Shown one piece after another: positions 1-8,260 of a DNA stretch of 26,023 nucleotides. Position 1 is the stretch's first letter, and each line of letters opens with the position of its first letter. The stretch lies in the IMG/VR virus record IMGVR_UViG_3300017950_000056, positions 1 through 26,023 of that record. One strand, written 5' to 3'. The notes under the pieces are model-generated. The model searched no databases. It was not told the origin of the DNA and saw only the letters and a list, made by a program, of their open reading frames with translations. A program made the translations under genes and the position numbers. The DNA is from a virus.

Positions 1-126
1 AATCTTAGATTAGAATATCTTGAAACTATGGGATATCTATTGGATTCTATTCTCAATCAAATTAAAGCCAGAGATTGGCAAATTAAAAACGGTATAGCAT
101 GGAAGTCCTTTTTAGCAGGAATGTAA
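1..126 (+). CDS. uvsY: UvsY recombination mediator, C-terminal end (5' cut by window)
   Basis: Only the last 41 codons are present. UvsY loads the UvsX recombinase onto gp32-covered single-stranded DNA. The visible end contains GYLLDSILNQIKARDWQIKN, which lines up with the C-terminus of T4 UvsY (a GILLDF...IKSRGFAIKH pattern), and the reading frame is open to the window edge. Position supports the call: uvsW follows directly, its start codon abutting this stop, and T4 also places uvsY just ahead of uvsW. The call rests on a short similarity recalled from T4 plus gene order. Confidence 0.8.
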   Translation, partial: NLRLEYLETMGYLLDSILNQIKARDWQIKNGIAWKSFLAGM

Positions 127-1620
127 TTGAAACTATCAATCGAAAAAATATCTGAAGTACATCTAAGAATTTATTCTGATCCTAATTGTGAACAAGAACT
201 AGAATCATTCTTTACGTATGAAGTACCTGGTGCTAAATTCACTCCTAAGTTTAAAGCAAGAATCTGGGATGGACGCGTCAGGCTCTATAGTCTACTTAGA
301 AAAACACTTTATGTAGGGTTATATAATTATGTTTTAGAGTTTGCAAAACGGGCTAATTATACTGTAGAATTTATTCCAAATGATGACTTTCCAACTCCGA
401 TAGAACACAACGATTATAAAGTTCCTGATATTGATAGTTGGATTAAATCTTTAGATATGCATGCTCGAGGTGAACCTATTCCAGCAAGAGACTATCAAGT
501 AGAAGCTGTTACTACTGCATTAAACTTAAATAGAACTGTTTTGCTATCTCCTACTGCTTCAGGTAAATCGTTTATGATTTATTGTTTAATTCGATGGCAT
601 ATTGAAGAAGGTAGAAAGTGTATGATTGTTGTGCCTACTACATCTCTTGTTGAACAACTCTATTCTGATTTTGAAGACTATTCTACTAATAATGAATTCA
701 CCGTAAAAAATCACTGCCAAAAACTTTATTCTGGATTTACTCGAGAAGTGTCTCATAATGTACTGATTACTACTTGGCAGTCTATCTATAAACAACCTAA
801 ACAATGGTTTGATAATTTTAATGTAGTCATTGGGGATGAAGCTCATCAATTTAAAGCCATATCTCTCATTTCTATTATGGAAAAGATGAAAGATGTTAAG
901 TATAGAATTGGTACCACAGGAACTATTGATAGTAAAAAAATCAGTCAACTTACCTTAGAAGGTTTATTTGGTCCTATTCACAGAGTGATCACCACAAAAG
1001 AATTGATGGAAACTGGGAAGGTAGTGAATATTGATATTAAATGTTTAACTATAAAATATTCTGAGCCTTTATGTAAAATAGTTAAAGAGCTTGACTATCA
1101 AAAAGAAATGCAATTTTTAATATCTCATGAACCAAGAAATAAATTTATACGTAATCTTGCTATTAAATCAGAAGGCAATACTTTAGTCTTATTTCAATTT
1201 GTAGAAAAACACGGTAAGATTTTGTATGATATGATTAAAGAAAAAGCACCAGATAAAACGGTACATTATGTTCATGGTGGGGTGAATACCCTAGACAGAG
1301 AAGATATACGTCATCAAACTGAGACTGATTCAAATACTATTATTGTTGCTTCATATGCTACCTTTTCTACAGGCATAAATATACCAAGTATACAGAATAT
1401 TATATTTGCTTCACCTACTAAATCTAAGATCCGCAATCTACAATCAATCGGTAGAGGATTACGATTAAAGGATGGTAAAGATAAATTGACGTTGTACGAT
1501 ATATCAGATAATTTGCAATATAAATCTAAACGTAATCATACACTCAATCATTTTATAGAACGTCTTAAAATATATTCTGAAGAACAATTTGATTATACTT
1601 TACACGAGATTAATTTATGA
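127..1620 (+). CDS. uvsW: UvsW-type ATP-dependent DNA/RNA helicase
   Basis: Superfamily 2 helicase of 497 aa, close to the T4 UvsW length of about 500. UvsW unwinds branched DNA and R-loops and shuts off origin-dependent replication late in infection. Visible motifs: Q/P-loop region with SPTASGKS near residues 141-148 (Walker A), GDEAH near 236-240 (DEAH box), GTTGT motif III after it, and QSIGRGLRLKDG near 439-450 (motif VI). The N-terminal 110 residues match the small UvsW DNA-binding region ahead of the helicase core. The start is TTG, directly after the uvsY stop; no ATG lies nearby in frame. The stop overlaps the next start (ATGA). Confidence 0.95.
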   Translation: MKLSIEKISEVHLRIYSDPNCEQELESFFTYEVPGAKFTPKFKARIWDGRVRLYSLLRKTLYVGLYNYVLEFAKRANYTVEFIPNDDFPTPIEHNDYKVPDIDSWIKSLDMHARGEPIPARDYQVEAVTTALNLNRTVLLSPTASGKSFMIYCLIRWHIEEGRKCMIVVPTTSLVEQLYSDFEDYSTNNEFTVKNHCQKLYSGFTREVSHNVLITTWQSIYKQPKQWFDNFNVVIGDEAHQFKAISLISIMEKMKDVKYRIGTTGTIDSKKISQLTLEGLFGPIHRVITTKELMETGKVVNIDIKCLTIKYSEPLCKIVKELDYQKEMQFLISHEPRNKFIRNLAIKSEGNTLVLFQFVEKHGKILYDMIKEKAPDKTVHYVHGGVNTLDREDIRHQTETDSNTIIVASYATFSTGINIPSIQNIIFASPTKSKIRNLQSIGRGLRLKDGKDKLTLYDISDNLQYKSKRNHTLNHFIERLKIYSEEQFDYTLHEINL

Positions 1621-2099
1621 TAAGAGATACCTATGCAGTATTGAAGTTAGTAACCGGCGAAGAGGTATTATGCTCCGTCTTAGATGAAGATGAATATCAA
1701 CTCATTACTATGTTTCCCATGGTAGTTAAATTAGTGCAACGTTTTGTTGGTAATAAACCAATTGAATCGGTTACACTTGCTCCATATAGTTACTTCTCTG
1801 CGGATGATGAATTTACTTTCCAGAAGAATCATGTCATATCATTTAAAGATATGGATTCTAATTATGTTGGAGTATATCATGATGCAGTAGATGATTTTAT
1901 TCAAAATGCAGATAAACAAGCTACTAATAATGATACAATGGAAGATATACAGGGTGTTGTTGATAGAATTAATACAGCAATTGAAACCATAGTACCTAAT
2001 CAAAATTCCTCAGACTCCAACACAGAAGAATATTCAGTAGATGAATTTGTTGATGTAATGGATAATCTAGTGGACCCAACTAAAAAGACTATACATTAG
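1617..2099 (+). CDS. Sm-like (LSm/Hfq-like) domain protein, first of two paralogs
   Basis: 160 aa. The N-terminal part (VLKLVTGEEVLCSVLDEDE, then a block of hydrophobic strands ending near residue 95) has the small beta-barrel pattern of phage Sm-like proteins: a K-L-x-[ST]-G-E-E-V strand followed by a turn and a proline-rich strand. The rest is acidic and low complexity. A second copy of the same domain lies at 13497-13793. Such proteins recur in T4-like marine phages; RNA binding is inferred from the fold, not shown. The start overlaps the uvsW stop by four bases, so translation is probably coupled. Function unknown. Confidence 0.6.
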   Translation: MIRDTYAVLKLVTGEEVLCSVLDEDEYQLITMFPMVVKLVQRFVGNKPIESVTLAPYSYFSADDEFTFQKNHVISFKDMDSNYVGVYHDAVDDFIQNADKQATNNDTMEDIQGVVDRINTAIETIVPNQNSSDSNTEEYSVDEFVDVMDNLVDPTKKTIH

Positions 2100-2201
2100 A
2101 TATACCTTAGTGATTAAGTTGAAAGACCCAATACAGTTATAATATAACAAATTAGATTTTTTGTACAATTATTTTTTTTATAAATTAAATAATAAATTAA
2201 T

Positions 2202-2230
2202 TGTCATTTAAATAGAAGATATTATATAAT
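2202..2230 (+). promoter_or_regulatory. Degenerate copy of the window's middle-type promoter
   Basis: TGTCATTTAAAT at 2202-2213 and TATAAT at 2225-2230, starts 23 bases apart, the same spacing as ten better copies in this window. It lies 31 bases ahead of the late sigma gene. The rest of the 2100-2260 gap is very AT-rich and holds a short palindrome, GTTATAATATAAC at 2136-2148, followed at 2157-2162 by a run of T that might end the upstream transcript. Confidence 0.5.
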
Positions 2231-2260
2231 GAATATATTAAATCAGTGAAAGAATACATT

Positions 2261-2842
2261 ATGGCAATAGAAAAAAAAGAAAAGAAAAAACCAGTACATT
2301 ACGTAAACAATAAAGAATTTTTAGAAGCTATTATAGTATATAAAAAAGATTGTTTGGATGCGGAAAATAGCGGTGATGAAAAACCACAAATTCCAGATTA
2401 TCTAGGTGAATGTATATTAAAGATTGCACGTAAGCTTTCTAATAGGCCTAACTTTATTAATTATTCATATAAAGATGATATGATTCTTGATGGTATTGAG
2501 AATTGTATTGCGTACTTTGATAACTTTAATCCTGAAAAATCTTCAAATCCATTTTCATATTTTACCCAAATAATTTACTTTGCTTATTTACGTCGTATTG
2601 AAAAAGAAAAGAAACAAGCATATATTAAAGGTAAGTTAGTTAGGGATAATACACAAGAACAATTTATAGTTCAAGACCACGATAGAAACGAAGACTACTC
2701 TAATAGCTTTGTAGAATTTATGCAAGATAATGGTACATTTGATTCTAAGTTTGAAGAAAGGCAAAGAAAGAAAAAAGAAAAACCTATAACATCAGTATTA
2801 TTAGATAACTTTATAGAAGAGGATACAAACCCTAATGACTAA
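2261..2842 (+). CDS. 55: Late-transcription sigma factor gp55
   Basis: 193 aa (T4 gp55 is 185). gp55 is a minimal sigma-70 family factor that, with gp33 and the gp45 clamp, directs host RNA polymerase to TATAAATA late promoters. The central region with NPFSYFTQIIYFAYLRRIEK and KEKKQAYIKGK matches sigma region 2 as it appears in T4 gp55 (NPFAYFTQI...RRIQKEKKQ). The ATG at 2261 is preferred to an in-frame GTG at 2246 because it gives the more typical N-terminus; neither has a strong SD. It overlaps the next gene by eight bases. Exact TATAAATA sites are present elsewhere in the window (10621, 12399, 18429), consistent with an active late system. Confidence 0.95.
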   Translation: MAIEKKEKKKPVHYVNNKEFLEAIIVYKKDCLDAENSGDEKPQIPDYLGECILKIARKLSNRPNFINYSYKDDMILDGIENCIAYFDNFNPEKSSNPFSYFTQIIYFAYLRRIEKEKKQAYIKGKLVRDNTQEQFIVQDHDRNEDYSNSFVEFMQDNGTFDSKFEERQRKKKEKPITSVLLDNFIEEDTNPND

Positions 2843-3890
2843 GTTTGTTATTTTAGGTGATACTCATTTTGGCGCGCGGAATGATTCACGCAAATTCCAT
2901 GATTACTTTGAGAAATTCTATAAAAATACTTTCTTTCCATACTTAGAAGAACATGGCATTACTGAAATAATACAATTAGGTGATTTGTTTGATAGACGAA
3001 AATTCATCAATTTTAACACACTTTCTGAGGTAAAACGCTACTTTTTTGATGAAATACAACGAAAAAACATACGTTTTACAACGCTTTTAGGTAACCATGA
3101 TATATTTTGGAAAGAATCACTTTCAGTGAGCTCAAGCGGTTTAATCTTAGGAGAATATAATTTTACTTTAATTGATAAACCTGTTATAATAGATATTGAT
3201 GGTACAAAAATAGATTTGATTCCATGGATTTGTAAAGAGAATGAAGAAGATGTATTTAAGTTCATTGATGAATCTAAATCAGATTTGTGTTTTGGTCATT
3301 TTGAAATAGCAGGATTTCCAATGTATCGTGGGCATACAGCATCAGATGGACTGTCTCATGATATGTTTGCTAAGTATGAATTAGTTTGTTCGGGTCATTA
3401 TCATACAAGATCTAAACAAGAAAATATTACTTACGTTGGAACACCAGCAGAAATGACATGGCAAGATTATAATGATCCTCGTGGGTTTTCTGTGTTTGAT
3501 ACAGAAACTCGTGAATTATCTTTTATTCAAAATCCATATACCATACATGAAAAATTAGTCTATGATGATTTAGATAAAGAAGTCATTGATATATCTGAAA
3601 TAGATTTAACTGATAAGTATGTTAAGATTGTAGTAGTGAATAAAACAGATCTATATAAGTTTGATTTGTTTATGAATAATGTATATCAAAGAGGCGCACA
3701 TGACATTAAAATTATTGAAGACTTCTCAGAGTTTGAGAATGGAGAAATATCTACTGAAATTAATCTTGAAGATACCCTCAGTATATTATCAAATTATGTG
3801 GATTCGGTAAACACCACAGAAAATAAAGAAGAAATTAAAACAGTGCTGAAAGAATTATATCTTGAAGCAATACATCATGAGTCAATATAG
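2835..3890 (+). CDS. 47: gp47 recombination endonuclease subunit (Mre11/SbcD-like)
   Basis: 351 aa (T4 gp47 is 339). Metallophosphoesterase that forms the nuclease half of the gp46/gp47 complex, which resects DNA ends for recombination-dependent replication and degrades host DNA. All family metal motifs are visible: GDTHFG near residues 8-13, QLGDLFDRR near 47-55, LGNHD near 83-87, GHFE near 155 and SGHYHTRS near 184-191. The start overlaps the end of gene 55 by eight bases. Gene 46 follows after one small gene, as in T4, where small genes also sit between 47 and 46. Confidence 0.96.
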   Translation: MTKFVILGDTHFGARNDSRKFHDYFEKFYKNTFFPYLEEHGITEIIQLGDLFDRRKFINFNTLSEVKRYFFDEIQRKNIRFTTLLGNHDIFWKESLSVSSSGLILGEYNFTLIDKPVIIDIDGTKIDLIPWICKENEEDVFKFIDESKSDLCFGHFEIAGFPMYRGHTASDGLSHDMFAKYELVCSGHYHTRSKQENITYVGTPAEMTWQDYNDPRGFSVFDTETRELSFIQNPYTIHEKLVYDDLDKEVIDISEIDLTDKYVKIVVVNKTDLYKFDLFMNNVYQRGAHDIKIIEDFSEFENGEISTEINLEDTLSILSNYVDSVNTTENKEEIKTVLKELYLEAIHHESI

Positions 3891-3899
3891 GAGAAAGTT

Positions 3900-4064
3900 A
3901 TGTTACATGAAATAAAAGAAGATAAGTTTTTAGCAACGGTTGAAGGAACAGGACAGGTATTACAAATTGTAGTACACAATGCACAAGGTCATGGCAATAT
4001 TGTGCTAAATTTGCCTAGAAATGTTGCTGCTCAATTAGCTAAAGCGGTTAGTGATAGTATTTAA
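3900..4064 (+). CDS. Small conserved-position protein between genes 47 and 46
   Basis: 54 aa, beginning MLHEIKEDKFLATVEG, preceded by a good SD (TAGGAGAAAG) five bases before the ATG. No domain recognised. Its place matches the small 46.x/47.1 genes of T4, but that is positional only. The end overlaps the start of gene 46 by 14 bases, suggesting coupled translation of the nuclease subunits. Confidence 0.7.
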   Translation: MLHEIKEDKFLATVEGTGQVLQIVVHNAQGHGNIVLNLPRNVAAQLAKAVSDSI

Positions 4065-5772
4065 ATCAGTATTTTGGAAGAATTTTCTTTCTACTGGTAG
4101 TCAAGGTAGTAAAGTTAATTTAAATAACCACGGTACAACATTAATTGTAGGTAAGAATGGTGAAGGGAAATCTACTATTCTTGATGCATTATGTTTTGCT
4201 TTGTTTAATAAACCATTTAGAAATGTTAATAAGAATCAATTAATCAATTCTATTAATGGGAAACAATGTGAAGCTGAAGTTGAATTTTCTATTGGGCCTA
4301 ATGCATATAAAGTTAAACGGGCAATAAAACCTAATACGTTTGAAATATATTGTAATGATGAATTAGTTAATCAAGATGCCGCACTTAAAGATTATCAAAA
4401 AGTATTAGAACAACAAATACTTAAACTCAATTATAAAACATTTACTCAAGTAGTTATTCTTGGATCAGCTTCTTTTGTCCCATTTATGCAACTACCAGGT
4501 GGCCAACGCAGAGAAGTTATTGAAGATATTTTGGATATCAGAGTATTCTCTACAATGAATACTATTCTAAAAGATAAAATCATTGAAACAAAAGAAGAAT
4601 TAAAAGATAAAGAAATAAAACTAAATAGCATTAAAGCTAAAGCTACAGCACAACAAAGAATTATTGAGTCGTTAGTTAATACTAAAGATCAAAACGTAAA
4701 AAGTATTACAGAAAAAATAGAAGCAAACAATAATATCATTAAACAAAAATCAAATCATATTACAGAGTTACTTTCACAAATAACTGAATTAAAGAATAGT
4801 ATTAAAACTAAAGAAACTATAATAAAAGATATAGACTCTTGTAAGAATAATTCTAGTAAACTTAAACAGAAAAATTCAACGATTGATGAAAGTATAAACT
4901 TCTTTGAGAATAATGAAGTATGCCCATCATGTGAGCAAGGAATCCAACATGAACATAAAGATTCTATTATTGAAAAATTAACTATTAATAAACAAGAATA
5001 TGATATAAAATTAACTATGTTAGATAGTGCATTAGACAAACTTACAGATCAATTACAAGTCATGCAAGATATATCTAATAAGATTACTGATATGAATATT
5101 GAAGTATCAACTGAAAATACTTCAGTACAAATACTAAATAAACTAAATGCAGATATGCAAAATGAAATTGCTAGTCTTAATTCAAATCAAGGTAATATTG
5201 AGCAAGAAAAGTCTACATTAAAATCATATGCATCAGAAGCATTAGAATTAAATAATGACCGTATGGAGATTAAAAAGAAAAGAAATCTTCAAGATATAGC
5301 ATCATCTTTACTAAGAGATACTGGTATTAAAACTTCTATTATTAAAGAATACCTACCCGCTATGAATAAGTTAATTAATATGTACCTATCAGCCATGGAT
5401 TTCTTTGTTAAGTTTGATTTAGATGAAAACTTTAATGAAGTGATTAAGTCCAGATACAGAGATGAATTTACATATGCTTCCTTCTCTGAAGGTGAGAAAA
5501 TGAGAATTGACTTAGCCATATTATTCACTTGGAGACAAATCGCTAAAATGAAAAACTCTGTCAATACGAATCTGTTACTGCTAGACGAGATTTTTGATTC
5601 AAGTCTAGATGTTGCTGGAACAGATTACTTCCTATCTGTCATGGATAAATTGGGTGAAAACTCAAACATCTTTGTGATCTCTCATAAAGGCGATGTCCTT
5701 CTAGATAAATTCCAAAACAATATAAGATTTGAAAAAGTTAATGATTTCTCTAGAATAGTTGAAAATAGTTAA
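4051..5772 (+). CDS. 46: gp46 recombination endonuclease ATPase subunit (Rad50/SbcC-like)
   Basis: 573 aa (T4 gp46 is 560). SMC-type ATPase partner of gp47. Order seen: Walker A GKNGEGKST at residues 34-42; a long coiled coil rich in K, E, N and I from about 170 to 440; the zinc-hook motif CPSC at 291-294 in its middle; the ABC signature SFSEGEKMRID near 478; Walker B NLLLLDE at 507-513; and a switch histidine in FVISHKGD near 545. The start is GTG at 4051, inside the previous gene; no ATG upstream is in frame and the sequence reaches the expected N-terminus (WKNFLSTG). A promoter follows nine bases after the stop. Confidence 0.96.
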   Translation: MIVFKSVFWKNFLSTGSQGSKVNLNNHGTTLIVGKNGEGKSTILDALCFALFNKPFRNVNKNQLINSINGKQCEAEVEFSIGPNAYKVKRAIKPNTFEIYCNDELVNQDAALKDYQKVLEQQILKLNYKTFTQVVILGSASFVPFMQLPGGQRREVIEDILDIRVFSTMNTILKDKIIETKEELKDKEIKLNSIKAKATAQQRIIESLVNTKDQNVKSITEKIEANNNIIKQKSNHITELLSQITELKNSIKTKETIIKDIDSCKNNSSKLKQKNSTIDESINFFENNEVCPSCEQGIQHEHKDSIIEKLTINKQEYDIKLTMLDSALDKLTDQLQVMQDISNKITDMNIEVSTENTSVQILNKLNADMQNEIASLNSNQGNIEQEKSTLKSYASEALELNNDRMEIKKKRNLQDIASSLLRDTGIKTSIIKEYLPAMNKLINMYLSAMDFFVKFDLDENFNEVIKSRYRDEFTYASFSEGEKMRIDLAILFTWRQIAKMKNSVNTNLLLLDEIFDSSLDVAGTDYFLSVMDKLGENSNIFVISHKGDVLLDKFQNNIRFEKVNDFSRIVENS

Positions 5773-5780
5773 ATTAATTA

Positions 5781-5809
5781 TGTACTTTAATTAGTATTCG
5801 GTGTATAAT
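5781..5809 (+). promoter_or_regulatory. Middle-type promoter P1 (TGTACTTTAATT ... TATAAT)
   Basis: TGTACTTTAATT at 5781-5792 and TATAAT at 5804-5809, starts 23 bases apart. One of ten near-identical promoters. The upstream box resembles both a sigma-70 -35 region (TTGTAC/TGTACT with a 17-base spacer) and the T4 MotA box (TTGCTTTA-like). It drives the DUF932 gene. Confidence 0.8.
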
Positions 5810-5862
5810 TATTATATTAAATGGTTATATTAACTGTTTAACAATTGAGGAGAAATTATATT

Positions 5863-6798
5863 ATGGCACATGAAATAGCAACAATGATCGACGGTAGAAG
5901 TGCAATGGCATATGTAGGTGAAACACCATGGCACGGCCTTGGACAACAATTAACCTATGATGCACCACTTGAAGTATGGGCAAAGGAATCTGGATTAGAT
6001 TTTGAACTAGAAACTGCACCTATACAATATGGTGAAGACACTCTAACCTACACTGGTAAAAATGTTATGTATCGTAAAGACACAAAACAACCACTAGGTA
6101 TTGTTTCAGACAAGTACAAAATCGTTCAACCATTAGAAGTATTAGAATTCTTTAGAGATATGGTTGGAAATGTAGCTAATCTAGAAACTGCAGGTGTACT
6201 ACGCGATGGTGCAAACTACTGGGCACTAGCTAAAATGGATGGCGAATTCAATATTGCAGGTGATCAAGTTAACCAATACTTATTACTAGCATCTTCTGCT
6301 GACGGTACATTAGCAACTCAAGCAAGATTAACATCAGTACGTGTTGTATGTAATAATACATTGCAAGTTGCTACTGGTGGAAAAAAAGCTGAAGCAACAA
6401 TTAGACACAACTCTGTGTATAATCCAACAATATTGCTTGAACAATTATCAAATTATAATCAAGCATTTAAAACATTTGAAGAAACTTCAAAAATTCTAGC
6501 AAATGTCAAAATGTCATCTAAACAAGCACTGAATGTGTTTGGACAAATCTTTGGTGGTGTTGAAGAAAATCAAAATGCTCCAACAGTACAACGCGCTTTA
6601 GCCTTATATAATGGTGAAGGTATCGGAGCTGATTTAGAGTCTTCAAAAGGAACTGCTTGGGGTGCTTTAAATGCAGTAACTCAGCTGGTTGATTGGGAAA
6701 CTGCTAGATCAAGTAATGCAAGATTAAAAAATGCATGGTTTGGTCGAGGAGCTGAAGTTAAACAAAAGGCAGTGACTAAGTTACTGGAAGCTGCCTAA
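5863..6798 (+). CDS. DUF932 phage/plasmid-like protein (TIGR03299-like)
   Basis: 311 aa. Matches the DUF932 family by the N-terminal MIDGRSAMAYVGETPWHGLG pattern, the MYRKDTKQPLGIVSDKYKIVQP block near residues 70-90, and RVVCNNTLQVA near 162-172. The family is common in phages and plasmids and near recombination genes, but its biochemical role is not established. The ATG at 5863 is chosen over an in-frame TTG at 5845 because GAGGAGA at 5847-5853 is a strong SD at correct distance from it. First gene of an operon under P1, followed by three small genes with close or overlapping starts. Confidence 0.85.
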   Translation: MAHEIATMIDGRSAMAYVGETPWHGLGQQLTYDAPLEVWAKESGLDFELETAPIQYGEDTLTYTGKNVMYRKDTKQPLGIVSDKYKIVQPLEVLEFFRDMVGNVANLETAGVLRDGANYWALAKMDGEFNIAGDQVNQYLLLASSADGTLATQARLTSVRVVCNNTLQVATGGKKAEATIRHNSVYNPTILLEQLSNYNQAFKTFEETSKILANVKMSSKQALNVFGQIFGGVEENQNAPTVQRALALYNGEGIGADLESSKGTAWGALNAVTQLVDWETARSSNARLKNAWFGRGAEVKQKAVTKLLEAA

Positions 6799-6800
6799 TC

Positions 6801-6983
6801 ATGTTAGTTGATGTCAATGTTTTAGGAACCACGTTTGAAGTAGAATGTGAGATGGAGGGGATAAACTCCTCCACGCTCATAGGTATTATTACTATATTTC
6901 ACCATGGAGTGAATATGACTGATATGTTAAATGATTCAACTATAAAACTTATTGAAAATACATTGGAAGAACATTATGGCTAG
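6801..6983 (+). CDS. Small unknown protein
   Basis: 60 aa beginning MLVDVNVLGTTFEVECEMEG. No family recognised. The start lies two bases after the DUF932 stop, without a clear SD, so translation may depend on the upstream gene. Its pattern of short beta strands followed by a C-terminal helix is only a reading of residue periodicity. Confidence 0.55.
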   Translation: MLVDVNVLGTTFEVECEMEGINSSTLIGIITIFHHGVNMTDMLNDSTIKLIENTLEEHYG

Positions 6984-7155
6984 TCATATGTGTAAATTTA
7001 ATTTTAATGGTGAGGAATACTGGACTGAAGCTTATAATATTGTTGAGTTTAGATATGGATTCTGGATAAATGAGTATAAACAATATACTACAAATATTGA
7101 AGATGAAAAATATTGGATTCCGCCTTCAGCAATTAAATACGTGGTAAAGGATTAG
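6976..7155 (+). CDS. Small unknown protein rich in aromatic residues
   Basis: 59 aa from the ATG at 6976 (MASHMCKFNFNGEEYW); an in-frame TTG at 6952 is less likely because GGAAGAAC precedes the ATG. It overlaps the previous stop by eight bases. Nine Tyr and five Trp/Phe pairs suggest a small beta-rich domain, but no family is recognised. Confidence 0.6.
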   Translation: MASHMCKFNFNGEEYWTEAYNIVEFRYGFWINEYKQYTTNIEDEKYWIPPSAIKYVVKD

Positions 7156-7158
7156 TTA

Positions 7159-7491
7159 ATGTTTAAATTTATAGAATTGAAAGAAGTACAAAAGCGCTAT
7201 ATATGTGAAGTTATCAAGCGGTATAACCATACAGCATCAGAGATTACTTTAAGTCAAATGAAAGAATATCATGATGCGTTAATACAAGTAAGAACAGAAG
7301 GCATTAAGATTGGATATCCTAACTGGTTGATTAAACCTAAAAATAAGATATCTATGGGAATTTATGGGTTTCCAATCCCTACAGAATCAGAAGTAGCAGA
7401 TCTAAATAGTGGGAACAGTGTTCAGCAAATTAATATTGAAGACTATTCACCTATGTTTAAAACTGTTGTAGCGGAATATAATTTAATATAA
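7159..7491 (+). CDS. Unknown protein, 110 aa
   Basis: The start MFKFIELKEVQKRYICEV follows the previous stop by three bases. The N-terminal half looks helical and charged, and the C-terminal half contains GIYGFPIPTESEVADL. No transmembrane segment, no Cys pairs beyond one Cys, no recognised motif. Last gene of the P1 operon; the next promoter begins 12 bases after its stop. Confidence 0.6.
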   Translation: MFKFIELKEVQKRYICEVIKRYNHTASEITLSQMKEYHDALIQVRTEGIKIGYPNWLIKPKNKISMGIYGFPIPTESEVADLNSGNSVQQINIEDYSPMFKTVVAEYNLI

Positions 7492-7503
7492 TGAAAAAAA
7501 GAT

Positions 7504-7532
7504 TGTACTTTAATTCATTAATAGTATATAAT
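7504..7532 (+). promoter_or_regulatory. Middle-type promoter P2
   Basis: TGTACTTTAATT at 7504-7515, TATAAT at 7527-7532, starts 23 bases apart. It heads the HTH gene with a leader of about 68 bases, the longest among the ten promoters. Confidence 0.8.
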
Positions 7533-7606
7533 GATACTATGATCAGTAAAATAAGTCGCGCTTTTACAAAGATCATTTTAAATAGCGACAATTTGAGGAG
7601 CAATAT

Positions 7607-7843
7607 ATGAGTTCAACACAGAAATTAATCAATCACCTGGTTAAAGGTAATGCTGTAACTGCAAAAGAAATCACAGGCAAATTTGGTCTAGCTAATCCGT
7701 CTGCTGCAATTCGGGCAATTCGTTTAAAAGGTTATGCGGTATATAATAATCCTGTAAAACTATGGGACGGAACCCCTTCATCAAAATACCGTATTGGTAA
7801 GCCTTCAAGAGCAATGATTGCTGCAGCATTTCGTGCAAAGTGA
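7607..7843 (+). CDS. Small winged-helix/HTH DNA-binding protein
   Basis: 78 aa, basic. Residues 3-50 read as a helix-turn-helix: LINHLVKGNAVTAKEITGKF (helix, turn, helix), then GLANPSAAIRAIRLKGYAVY (recognition helix), followed by a short wing and a basic tail. This is the arrangement of small phage HTH proteins. Strong SD (TTGAGGAG) before the ATG. It stands alone between promoter P2 and a GC-rich hairpin at 7873, so it may be a monocistronic regulator. Its target is unknown; the neighbouring hairpin region and the shared promoters are obvious candidates but there is no evidence. Confidence 0.75.
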   Translation: MSSTQKLINHLVKGNAVTAKEITGKFGLANPSAAIRAIRLKGYAVYNNPVKLWDGTPSSKYRIGKPSRAMIAAAFRAK

Positions 7844-7872
7844 TTAAAAATTCTAAGACTCTTTTAGATATT

Positions 7873-7930
7873 GAGGTGGCGCAAAGCCACCTCCCTTTAG
7901 GGTTATCAGTAATCCTAAGGAGAGGTGACT
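7873..7930 (+). promoter_or_regulatory. Two mutually exclusive RNA hairpins controlling an SD sequence
   Basis: Structure 1: GAGGTGGC at 7873-7880 pairs perfectly with GCCACCTC at 7886-7893 around a 5-base loop; the weak T-run after it could also make it a terminator for the HTH gene. Structure 2: CACCTCCCTT at 7888-7897 pairs with AAGG(A)GAGGTG at 7917-7927 and continues inward through AGGGTTA/TAATCCT to a TCAG loop, about 17 base pairs with two bulges. Structure 2 buries the whole SD of the next gene and reuses the 3' arm of structure 1, so only one can form. This is the geometry of a translational switch; no known riboswitch class was recognised. Confidence 0.6.
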
Positions 7931-8260
7931 ATGAATAAAGATATTTTAAAACAATCACAATCTAAAGATCACACTGGAGGTAGAAAGTTTGATGGTGGCA
8001 AACTACAGTATGGATTAATTCCACCAATAGCATTAAGAGAAATGGTAAAGGTACTTACAATTGGTGCAGAAAAATATGAACCAGATAATTGGAAAAGGGT
8101 ACCAGATGCAAATAGAAGATATTTTGACGCAGCAATGAGACACATGTGGGCGTATAAAGAAGGTGAGCAATATGACACTGAAACTGGAATTACACACTTA
8201 GCACATGCTTTGTGTTGTATTATGTTTATGACTGAACTAGATTATGAGGAAAGCAAATGA
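7931..8260 (+). CDS. dATP/dGTP diphosphohydrolase-like protein (DUF5664 type)
   Basis: 109 aa. Recognised by the block KFDGGKLQYGLIPPIALREM near residues 18-37, the WKRVPDANRRYFDAAMRHMW segment near 55-74, and the acidic/His cluster GEQYDTETGITHLAHA near 79-94. These are conserved in the phage domain named dATP/dGTP diphosphohydrolase N-terminal, an all-alpha nucleotide pyrophosphohydrolase relative. Expected role: trimming purine dNTP pools. The ATG at 7931 is preferred to GTG at 7925, which lies inside the SD. It is preceded by the switch-like hairpins and overlaps gene 45 by four bases, so SD control here would also affect clamp synthesis. Confidence 0.8.
   Translation: MNKDILKQSQSKDHTGGRKFDGGKLQYGLIPPIALREMVKVLTIGAEKYEPDNWKRVPDANRRYFDAAMRHMWAYKEGEQYDTETGITHLAHALCCIMFMTELDYEESK

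Noticed and set aside
586-948. Minus-strand open frame of 120 codons within uvsW
   Set aside because: It overlaps the conserved helicase motifs, has no SD, and no minus-strand gene is supported anywhere in the window; the same holds for the other reverse frames inside genes 47, 46, 45, 44 and the MazG-like gene.
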